From NCBI RefSeq assembly GCF_016808095.1, contig NC_068974.1, positions 6,076,001 through 6,140,000 on the forward strand: 64,000 nt of DNA, in the 5' to 3' direction. Each line of letters begins with the position of its first letter. Within the stretch, counting starts at the first letter, position 1. The position numbers and the translations under genes were made by a program. The stretch is from Vigna angularis (taxonomy: Eukaryota; Streptophyta; Magnoliopsida; Fabales; Fabaceae). Positions 34,705-44,146 of the stretch are shown here, piece by piece. The notes beneath the pieces were generated by a model. It searched no databases and had not been told where the DNA came from. It worked only from the letters and a program-made list of their open reading frames with translations.

Positions 34705-37092
34705 TCAGCCTTGTGCTTCGTTTTGTATACCCATTTTCACCCTATGGCCTTTTTTTTTTGGAGGAAGAGTAGTAATAGTCCACGTATTGTTTTGCTCTAG
34801 AGCCATGATATCTTCCTTCATAGCATGCTGCCAGTGATCGTGTTGAACGACTTCTTTGTAATTCTGTGGATCAGCAGTGTTGTCTAGAGAAAAAATGAAA
34901 GCTGTATAGGTAGTAGATATGTTATCAAAAGATAAGGCATTTGAAATTAGGTATTTTATTTGAGTAGTGCCATAAGAAGAGATTTGAAAATCTCGTAGAT
35001 AAGCAGGGGGTTTTCTAACTCTAGTTGATCTTCTTGGAGAATTATTTTCATCTTCTATATGAGTTTGATGATTTGTTTCAGTGGGAACAATAGTGTGAGC
35101 ATTGTCATCATTATACATAAAAGGGTTAGTAGATAACGATATTGAGGCACTCGGATCATAAACAAGAGGAGAGGTAATGACAGGAAATTCGTTTTCAAGA
35201 AAAACATTTCTAGAAACTTTAATATCATGGGTATCAAGATCATAAGTGATGTAACCTTTAGTAGTAGGATGTAAGCCGAGAAAGATGCTGGACTTGGCAC
35301 AGGGGTCAAGCTTCTTTCTATTAGCATGAATAGTACTAACATAACAAAGACAACCAAAGACTCTTAATCTAGAAATATCAAAAGCATTGTTATATAATTT
35401 GTCATATGGCAAACTGTTATTAAGAAAAGGGGTAGGCATTATGTTAATAAGAAGAGTAGCATAGTTGAGAGCATATGTACAAAATTGAGTGGAAATTTTA
35501 GAATGGAAGAGCAAGGCTCTTATTACATTTAGAAGATGTTGGTGTTTCCTTTCATGTAGCTCAATTGGGCCACTAAAAATGTATAGTCCTCCATGTAGCT
35601 CAATTGAACCAATCTTGTTGTTGGTGCTCAGATCCTGAATGAAACAAGTGTTGTCAGTGAATATAATGCATAGATGATTATGGGCAACTAACTTGGATAT
35701 AGAAATGAGGTTATAGCAAAAATCTGGAATGAAAAGAACATCTTCTAGGAAGAGTTTTTCACTGATTTTAACAATTCCTTTATGAGTGGCAGTAGTTTTC
35801 ATACCGTTCGGTAAGTTTATAGTTATAGGAGTAATATTTTCATACGAATATAAGTTCGTAAGAGAAGAAACAACATGATCTATTGCGCCAAAGTCTAGAA
35901 TCCAAGATAGAATATCTTTACCTTCATGAGAGAAAAGAGTAAAAATGGATTTACCTGTATTAGTTGAATCAGATATTACAGAACTTATTTGATTAGTAGA
36001 TGGGACTCCTGGGTTATTGGGAGATTTCATAAGGGCCATGAGAGCTTGATACTGCTGTTGTGTCAAGCGTACTTCTTGATCGTTGTCATCATTCCTGATA
36101 TTTTGGCTTGTGGACATGAGACTTTTGCTATTATGGAATTTATGACCTGGAGGAAACCCATGTTTCTTGTAGCAGACCTCAATTGTTTGTCCAGTTTTGC
36201 CACAATGAGAACAAATCTTCTTAACAGTGATATTTTTGTTTGAAGGAAATCCATGTTTCTTGAAACAAACCAACTCATTGTGACCATTCTTGCCACAATA
36301 AGAACAAGTGACAATGACCACAACAGCGACGTGTTTAATTTCCAGCCCGTTGAGGAAATTATTGCTCATAACTTGTATTTCTTGTTGAACAACATAAGAA
36401 AAGATTTTTGAAATGGAAGGCATAGGATCCATTAACAAAACATGCGACTGAATATTACTATATTGTTCATTCAATTCGCGAAGAAATTGTAGGACGTGAT
36501 CCTCATGCTTTCTTTGGGAAATCGTTGAAGTTAAGTTGCAAGAACACCTGACTTCACAAGAGCAGGTTGGCTCGGGGCGAAAGTTGTCAATCTCATCCCA
36601 GATAACACGAAGCCTGGTAAAATATTCCATCACGGATCTTTCTCCTTTTTTTAGAGAGACAACTTCATTTTGTAATTCAGAGATGCATAGAATACTGCGG
36701 CGTATGTCAGGGGAAACTGAATGTACTAGCCAAGAGACCACCATGTTGTTGCATCCTATCCAAGCATGGTAGGAATCAACTTCCTTTTGTGGCGGGGTGG
36801 CGGTGCCATCAATAAACTGAATTTTGTTCTTGGCACTCAAGGCGGTGTACATAGATTTGCTCCAGGCATGGTAGTTATTGGACTCCAAGAGAGGTGAAAC
36901 AAGAGAGATCGCTAGGCTTTCGCTCGGATGAATGTACAATAGACTGGAAGGGTGGTTATGTTCCTCCATCATTATGCAAGATCCTGCAAAAGATTGGACA
37001 AAACAAAAAAAAACGAAGAAAAGAAAGAAGAGAGAAAGAAAAGAAAAAGAAAGAAAGAAAAAGAAGATTAGAGGCGCAACAGAGCTCTTCAA
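34705..37092 (-). pseudogene. Copia gag-protease-partial integrase frame, 795 codons
   Basis: The N-terminal part (from about residue 41, MMEEHNHPSSLLYIHPSE) is a plant Copia gag with NYHAWSKSMYTALSAKNK and a YFTRLRVIWDEI segment. Two zinc knuckles follow: CSYCGKNGHNELVC (intact) and CSHCGKTGQTIEVC (His replaced by Gln). The protease box reads WILDFGAIDHVV where the family has D-S/T-G-A. After YIFSGPIELHE the frame jumps to RKHQHLLNVIRALLF, so the HHCC zinc finger and the catalytic core of integrase are missing (about 250-300 residues). The first 40 residues are a hydrophobic leader with low-complexity FFF/LLL and probably not part of native gag. The frame stays open but cannot make a working polyprotein. 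Confidence 0.85.
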
Positions 37093-37099
37093 AAGAAGA

Positions 37100-37111
37100 G
37101 CTCTGATACCA
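37100..37111 (-). other. Primer-binding site, initiator tRNA-Met type
   Basis: TGGTATCAGAGC on the minus strand, three bases inside the 5' LTR end at 37115. Confidence 0.85.
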
Positions 37112-37114
37112 TCA

Positions 37115-38769
37115 TGAATTAGCTACAAAGGAGATTCTGGGTAAATTGTGCAATGAACATTCTGTGTGCATTGTGACAAACCAGAAACTAAGACAAACTT
37201 ACAAAAGCAGAGAGATAGAGAGAAGTGTTGATGGATTGGCAAGTGTACCAAATTGCACAAGTAATATAAAATGGTAAGACCAAGTATCGTATCACAGAAG
37301 ACTCTCGACACTAAACAGTCGTGTGATAAATTGATTAATTAAGACTTAAAATAAAAGAGATCATTGGTTTAAAATGCAAAGACAGAAAATTCAATATGAA
37401 TGCAAATTGATCAATAGTAGAGTAACACAGAGATGAACGGATGTTGTTTAATATAAGATGAATATGTTGTTGGGGTTAGATTTCACCAAGTTCCCTCTCA
37501 TGTATATAAGAATTCTTCTTTATGCATTAATGTTAACGTCACTCACTAAAGTACTTAGAACCCAATCCCTTGGCGCAATAAGTCTTCCTTAATTCCTAGT
37601 TCGTGCAATTCCTAGCGTTTCTAGAAAATTAAGTCTGAAGATCAAGAGCTTAAGACGACCAAGTACTCATACCCTCATCCTTGAGAAATATTACCCTTGG
37701 GAGAATTCAACAAGAACCTGAATTGTAGGAAACCTCCCGGCACTCATGCAATTAATAAATCATGCAACTAAATGAGTTAAATAGAGCAAGCATTGAAACA
37801 GATGAATTCCCTAACAATTAATAAATAAAGCTAATATGATTAAGAATCAATTCAAATACATGACAGTTCACAAGGTTACATCATTCCCCAACAACAAATA
37901 GAGTTTAGTTCCCCATAGACATGGAGAAACTAGATGCACAATGGAAAAGCATGAGATAGTGAAACCCTAAGAGTAGAAGAGGAAGCTCCCGCCTCCAGAT
38001 CCGCCTTGAAAGAGTAAAAGAGTGTGCTGTTGTGTTGCTCCAGCCAGGGATACCAAACCTAGAGCGCTTGGGTCCTTTAAATAAAGTTTGAAAAGAGTAG
38101 AAATAGGGCCTAGTCCAAAAGAGTCAAAACAGAGCAAGAATTGGGCAAGATCAGCAACGCACGACGCTTGGGCGGCCAATTTGGCCGCCCGGGCGGTGGA
38201 CATTGATTTCTGGAAGGCTTGAGCCTCCAATCTCTTATTCACACAACTGAATGAAAAAGCATGAGTCCAAGCAAGTTTCTAAGCCAAAAAGGGTGTATTT
38301 AATATCAAAATTATATCACAGATAACGATATTTTAAACCGTTATCAAGAAGCACACTTGAGAGCTTTCTTTGGAGAAATATTATGAATCAAATCTTATAC
38401 AAAGGAGAAGCACAAGTACAATTATATAGAAAAAGATGGATATTCTAGAGTAATGGTTACAAAGAGCTTAACTGTCCTAACGGTCAGTCAGGACGTGAGG
38501 CGAACGAGTGCACCAAACGGTTAGAGGTGATGAGACAAGAGTCGTTCGGTGGAACATACAACGAATCAGACGGGTGATCAGATCGCGTACAGGCGGAGGC
38601 GTCCGAACGTTTAGTAACGGAAACGATGGGGCATGAAACGATCGATAAAGCATCACATGAGCCGTTCGGTAAAGCATTAGCGGAAGCGGTGGGGCATGAG
38701 CTAATTGGTAAAGCATTGTGTGAACCGTTCGGTAGAACTTTATGTGAATCGTTCGGTAAAGTATTCTCA
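37115..38769 (-). repeat. 5' LTR of the minus-strand Copia element, split by a solo LTR
   Basis: Segments 37115-37225 and 38352-38769 together match the 3' LTR (529 against 530 bp). The gap is the 1121-bp solo LTR plus a duplicated agaag. Confidence 0.9.
37226..38346 (-). mobile_element. Solo LTR of Tat/Athila-like family, nested (1121 bp)
   Basis: Begins TGTTGATGGATTGGCAAG and ends CCGTTATCA, flanked by perfect agaag duplications (37221-37225 and 38347-38351). The left part (CAAGTGTACCAAATTGCACA, GGTAAGACCAAGTATCG) and the segment GGGGTTAGATTTCACCAA match the LTRs at 28989 and 42884. It carries its own GC-rich near-palindrome, CGGCCAATTTGGCCG with GCCCGGGCGG, at 38173-38203. Strand is taken from the full-length relative. 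Confidence 0.85.
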
Positions 38770-40133
38770 CTGAAAATGTGAATTATGAAAAAAGAATGAT
38801 TGAAATCATGATATGAACATGGAATCAAGTGCAAACAAAGATAATTGAAGATTAAAATAGAGAATTTATACAAAAGAACTAGTGTAGACCAAAGTTTGTA
38901 AAACTAGTAACTATAGAAAACCTATCTAAATGGTAAAAACTGTAAACAAAAAATTAAAACATGAAATTAAATGAACAAACATGAATTAAAGGTGGAAACA
39001 ATCGTAAATCAATATTCAATACAAGATTTAAGAAGCAAAAATGAAAAATCAATTTTCAAACCAAGGACAACACAATTTACGTGAAAGTTAGCAAGAATAA
39101 CCGCCAAAATGGAAAAATCAAATTCAATGTATTAAACTAAGATTAAATGTGAAAAAGTATACTTCAAACAAGTTTCTAAATCTAAAGTAATGAAAACATT
39201 ACGCTAAAACTTCAGAAATCAAAGCTAGAATGAAAAATTACAATGTAAGATCTTCTAAAGCTCTCCTGTACTTTTCTTTATTCTTATTCATTAAAAATAC
39301 ATTAAAATCCCTGATAATATTATTCTCTCTTCAATGTGATTTTAATCTTTTTAAAAAATAATTATTTAATTAATATTTGGCACAATATGAGAGCTAGTAC
39401 ATATATACCCTCTACCTGGAAGGGATTGAGTCAAGACACAAATTTCATAACCGATGGAAATGGGTAAGAATTTTTACTTTAAAGATAAAGACTATTACTG
39501 TCAAACATGCACCAACTATATCCATTGGCATTCCTAATAAAAATATAGAATGTTCTTTATATCGATTCTTTAATTATAATTGTAATCATCAAAGTTTTTC
39601 ACTAAGAGATGGTGTAGTGGTTCTAAATATTCTCAAACTATTTGAGTCTTAACGTGTAAAGGTTTGTTTGAAATGTCTATCTAGATATAGTTCTCATTCT
39701 TTACAATATTTAACATAACCATATAATAATTCTAGCGTAATTTGTTGTTTTTATTAGTCATATTCTACTCATTTGAACCATGATAGTTTGTTGATGGCAT
39801 GTTCTTCAAACTCCATTACCTGTCATTTTGTTAAGAGCTAATGCCGGATGTTTCTAATACCAAGTAATAGTATAACTCTATTCTAAAAGAAAATTTAATA
39901 GAGCCTCAAGACTTTCTGTTGTTGTTGGAGATTATATTATCTAACAAAAAGCATATAAGAAAAGAGAACAACACAAAATTTTTACACTAATTTATTTCAA
40001 CTCTTAAACCACATCCATTTCTCCTTTAATACTCTTGAAGGATTTCATCAATCAAAAACTAAGATAATTAAAAATGAATATAATCATTTTTGGTTACAAC
40101 AATAATATAAAATCACTCTTAGTTGTCCTTCTT
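38770..40133. other. AT-rich spacer between the two Copia elements
   Basis: No gene or element recognised. Confidence 0.5.
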
Positions 40134-40138
40134 AATCT

Positions 40139-40336
40139 TATTGTAGTAAACTAATCTACTATAGCCGTCTCATAACTGTTTGTGTACTTGCCTATGCACT
40201 ACATATATTCATCTCTTCATTCAATAATAGATTGACTTTTCTGTTGCTGTTTACTACTCTCTGTGTTCACATTCTCTCTCTTTGCATAACTCCCTCACAC
40301 TTGTTGCACCTTTGCATAACCTGCTGCAATCTAACA
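40139..40336 (+). repeat. 5' LTR of the plus-strand Copia element
   Basis: Starts TATTGTAGTAAACTA and ends AATCTAACA. The target duplication aatct places the first base three bases before the nearest TG, so the termini are TA...CA, not TG...CA. Confidence 0.8.
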
Positions 40337-40395
40337 GTGGTATCAAGAGCAAGGTTATGAAACCTGGAGGCTAAGCACAAGTCAATCAAGAAAAG

Positions 40396-41444
40396 ATGGT
40401 TGGCGTGATACATAGAACCCTACCTGTGTTTGACAGAAAGGGGTTCGATGATTGGTGTGTAAAAATGGATGTTATTCTTGGATTTCAAGAAGTTGACGAG
40501 ATAGTCAAGAAAGGCTTCAAAGAACCGTTGAGAGGAGATACAAAAGAAGCAAAGCAACAACACAAGGAGAATCAAAGATTGGATTGCAAGGCTCGAATGC
40601 TATTGCATCAGTGTGTATCGGCTGCTATCTTCCAGAAGGTTTCGAAGGCAGTCACGGCGAAGGAGGTCTGGGACATCTTACAAGAGGGCTACGACAATAC
40701 GGGCAAAGTCAAGAAGATTAAGCTACAATCTCTTCAAAGACAATATGAACTCCTAGGCATGGGAGAGCAAAAATCAGTTGTTGAGTACATCAAAAGGATA
40801 CAAGTGGTGGTAAACGCCATGAAAGCGTGTGACAAGGTTGTGAAAGATAGGAAAATTGTGGAGAAAATCCTCAGAATGTTAACTCTACAGTATGACCATA
40901 TAGTTGTGGCCATAGAAGAATGTAAAGATCTTGAGAATATGAGAGTCGAAGAACTGCAGAACTCTCTGGAGGCACATGAACAGAGACTGATCGAAAGAAG
41001 AAATGCTGAAAAAGAGGTAAGTCAGAATTCAAATCAAGCCTATACACAAGAAGTAATTACAAACCTAGAGGACGAGGAACTGGAAGAGGTAGAGGCCGAT
41101 CACGGGGAGGTCGAACTGGTGACAGAAATATAACTGTCCAAGATCAAAGTGTTGAAGAAGTTGGTAGCGAGCATAGAGATGGAAACAAGGGAGGTGGAAG
41201 ACAGTCAAGAGGTAGAGGCAGGAAAGGTTTTAACAAGAAGAATGTTCAGTGTTACACATGCAATAGGTTTGGGCATTACTCTGCGGAGTGCTGGCACAAT
41301 GAAATGGAAAAGAAAAACAAGAATGATGAGACAACAAATCCTGCTCAAGACTCATGTGACTCAGAGTTTGATCATGTATTGTTGATGAACATTACCGAAC
41401 GAGTGCTGACAGATGATGAAACCGAACGATCGTCTACCGAATGA
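40396..41444 (+). pseudogene. Copia gag, frameshifted
   Basis: Frame 40396-41133 codes a plant Copia gag (MVGVIHRTLPVFDRKGFDDW, VWDILQEGYDNTGKVKKIKL, VVEYIKRIQVVVNAM). Near 41053 the family reading moves to another frame: RGRGTGRGRGRSRGG, then the zinc knuckle CYTCNRFGHYSAEC (41250-41291), ending at a stop at 41442-41444. One frameshift therefore separates capsid and nucleocapsid parts. After the knuckle the frame reads ITERVLTDDETERSSTE, which comes from ACCGAACGA-type words and is not normal gag sequence. The protease that should follow is absent. Confidence 0.85.
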
Positions 41445-41490
41445 TCGTTGTTGGGAGTTAACGAAGAAACTGAACGATCATTGTTGTTGA

Positions 41491-42883
41491 ATGAATCGAG
41501 AATTGACAAAGGTGTTTGATGGATATACGATGACCATGCATCAAAAGCATATAGAGGTGTTTGATGGAAGAAAACGACTCGTACTTAAAGCACCGCTAGC
41601 CAGAAATAGAACCTTCAAGGTGAACCTCAGTGCCACAACTGTTCAGTGTTTATCTACTGTTAATACCGAGGAAGAAGTGTGGTTATGACACTATCATTAT
41701 GGACATCTAAACTTCAGAAGCTTGGGTCAATTGAAGAATAAAGAGTTGGTGAAAGGTGTTCCTGAGATTTTTCCACCGAAGAAGGTTTGTGAAGGATGTG
41801 TATTTGGGAAGCAGACCAGGAAACAGTTCAAGAAGTCAGCACACAAGAGAGCAAATCAAACTCTTAAAGTGGTTTATTCTGACGTGTGGGGACCCTTCGA
41901 ACAAGAATCAATCGGAGGTAATAAATATTTTCTTCTCTTTGTTGATGAATGGACCAGAAAGATTTGGATTTATTTGATTAAGGAAAAGAAGGATGTTTAC
42001 TCGTGTTTTGTTAACTTTTGTGCCATGGTGGAGAGACAATCCGGTCTACATATCAAGACCCTCAGAACTGATGGTGGAGGAGAATTCAACTCCCACGAAA
42101 TGAATAGGTTTTGCAGTGATAATGGTATAGTGCATGAAGTGATAGCTCCATATACCTCCCAACACAATGGTCTGGCCGAACGGAGGAACATGACACTGCT
42201 CGACATGACCAGATGCACGATAAAGGGCAAGAGATTACCACACTACCTTTAGGGGGAAGTTGTATCAACAACAGCGTATCTACTAAATAGAAGTCCCACG
42301 AGAGCTTTATTAAATTGCACATCAGAAGAAGCCTGGTCAGGTATTAAGCCATTGGTAAATCACTTGAAAATTTTTGGTTCAGTATGTTACACGCACATTC
42401 CAGATGCAAGAAGGAAGAAGTTGGATGACAAAAGCGAAACTTTTGTCTTCATTGGGTATCACCCCACAGGCGCGTACAGGCTATACAGCCCTGAGAACAA
42501 ACAAATTGTGATAAGTATAAATGTAATTGTAGACGAGGTAGCCACATTCGAATGGAGAAAGACTAAGACAGATCAGAAATCTGAAGCTGAGACAAACAAG
42601 AAGTCTGCAATTGTTCCAAGCTGGCTGAAAGATAGCACTTCTGGTGGTGTTGAACAGGCTGAGAAATGTGATGAGGTCAATAGTAGAAGATCACAGAGGA
42701 TGAGATTTCCTTCCTCAAGGCTAGCATATTATGAAGTATTCCTTGACAGTGACAATGCAGATCTTGGTGGTCAAGCACATCTCGCATTCCTAGCTGATGC
42801 AGAAGCTATTCCCTAGAAACAAGCGCTTGATATAAAGGAGTGGAGAGAAGCCATGATTGAAGAGCTAAATGCCATTGAAAGAA
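41491..42883 (+). pseudogene. Copia integrase and start of RT region, with in-frame stops
   Basis: Three open stretches lie in one frame, broken by stops at 41686 (TGA), 42250 (TAG) and 42814 (TAG). They carry the pre-integrase HHCC zinc finger (HYGHLNFRSLGQL to CEGCVFGKQ) and the D,D,E catalytic core (YSDVWGPFEQ, LRTDGGGEF, HNGLAERRN). The C-terminal region includes RRKKLDDKSETFVFIGYHP, and EWREAMIEELNAIE just before the insertion. The TAG at 42250 stands where the family has Trp. The frame is the same one used after the nested insert, so the insert itself did not follow a frame change. Confidence 0.88.
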
Positions 42884-44106
42884 TGTTAAACTCTTTGGCA
42901 AGTGCACCAAATCGTTCAAGTAATAAACCATGGTAAGACCAGGTATCGTTTTCCCAAGAGACTCGTAATACTAGAAAATTGTGCGATTAACAACTCATCT
43001 AGACTCAAGAACAACTCATCATTTAAGAATATGTGCAAAAAAATAAATTCACAAGTAATTACAAGGTTGGACTTTGGTATTGAAGGCACTTGGAAATGGA
43101 AAAGACTAGAAATGGTATGAAATGACATTGTTAAGGTTAGTTTTCACCAATGCACTCTTGTGTATAACCAATTTCATCTCCTCTCTATCAATTTACTAAA
43201 GTCAATCCACTAAAACACTCTAGCCCTAATCCCTTAGGTGAAAGAGCCTAGGTTTTCCTTATCAAACTCCAATCCCTTGGACAATCTAACAAGCAAACCC
43301 GCATTAAGAACTAGGATCTAAGACAACATGTGAATCATATCCCATCCCTGGCTCAATGACCCACAAGGACTCTTGTTTCAGTTCAAGATTTCATATCCCA
43401 TCCCTGGCTCAATGAAACCCTAAAATCAAGTCATGAACGTCCCCATTACATGCAAGCTTTAAGATCGGAAACAAGAATACTAGTAATAGATAGAAAAGGC
43501 ATTTATAAATACGAAACAATCATTCATTACACAAGAGTTCATAGGCTACATCTAACCCTAACAAGATGAATCTGGTTCTCCATTTCCATGGAGAACCCTA
43601 AAGCTTACAAACATGGAAGATGGAAGAAGAAGGAGACCCAAAGGAAGAGGAGGAGATGTTCCCACAAGCTCCTCGCGCCCTCCATGAGCTCCAGACGTGA
43701 AATTGCACCTCCAAAGAACCAAAGACCCGTTTTCTTTCTGCCTCGTAAGTATATATACTGCTCGAATTCTCGCTTAAGCTAAATTATTCTCGCTTAAGCG
43801 AGAATTCTTCTTGGAGAAGATAGTCATTCTCGCTTAAGCTAAATTATTCTCGCTTAAGCGAAAATGACTGTTAAATCAATGACTTCATGGATCATCGAGG
43901 CTCTTCAATGTAATGGAGGATCTTCCTAACATCAAAATAGATCAAAGAAAACAAGGGATTAGAGTATTATTTACGTAATGTAGCCCAAAATATAGATAAA
44001 TACTAAAACTAAATAAAAGAGAGGATTTAAGCAAGTAATAAGCTAAAGAAGAGTTGATTTTGCTACTAAAATGATGCTTAGATAATGGTAAGAATTAGCA
44101 TTATCA
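42884..44106 (-). repeat. LTR (3' LTR on the minus strand), 1223 bp
   Basis: Plus-strand ends TGTTAAACTCTTTGG and GCATTATCA. U3 on the minus strand runs from 44106. A TATA box (TATATATA, plus 43750-43757) lies just downstream of a double hairpin-like word cluster (43764-43867). Confidence 0.95.
43764..43867 (-). promoter_or_regulatory. U3 double inverted-repeat module next to TATA box
   Basis: The first unit has perfect 16-bp arms, GAATTCTCGCTTAAGC (43764-43779) and GCTTAAGCGAGAATTC (43792-43807), around a 12-base loop. The second unit (about 43824-43867) has the same core with flanking TCATTCTCGC / GCGAAAATGA, one mismatch. The cluster ends 6 bp from TATATATA (43750-43757), on the upstream side in the element's orientation. 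The other LTR repeats it at 47899-48002. Confidence 0.6.
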
Positions 44107-44146
44107 AACTCCCCCAAACTTACAACTTTGCTTGTCCTCAAGCAAA
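44107..44146 (-). other. Polypurine tract and conserved 3' box of the Tat/Athila-like element
   Basis: On the minus strand: CTTGAGGACAAGCAAAG, then AAGTTTGGGGGAGTT directly against the LTR. This box recurs in many plant Tat/Athila elements (from memory). Confidence 0.75.

Larger units (their letters stand above)
32805..38769 (-). mobile_element. Decayed Ty1/Copia retrotransposon, minus strand
   Basis: Two LTRs of about 530 bp: the 3' LTR at 32805-33334 and the 5' LTR at 37115-37225 plus 38352-38769, split by a solo LTR. They flank a 3.8-kb internal region with gag, protease, part of integrase, reverse transcriptase and RNase H in Copia order. The primer-binding site TGGTATCAGAGC (plus 37100-37111) matches initiator tRNA-Met, and the purine tract TTGAGGGGGGC sits at 33335-33345. 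By my count the LTRs differ at about 36 of 529 positions, so the insertion is old. Frameshifts, a large integrase deletion and altered active-site residues make it non-functional. No clear target duplication: the 5' LTR terminus has lost two bases. Confidence 0.92.

Noticed and set aside
32801..38774. Target-site duplication for the minus-strand Copia element
   Set aside because: Flanks are actca and ctgaa. A shared ctca can be seen only by using bases of the LTR end itself, so no duplication is claimed.
42902..43128. Matching 72- and 70-codon frames repeated at 47037-47263
   Set aside because: They recur because they lie in the two LTRs of the same element; shadows, not genes.
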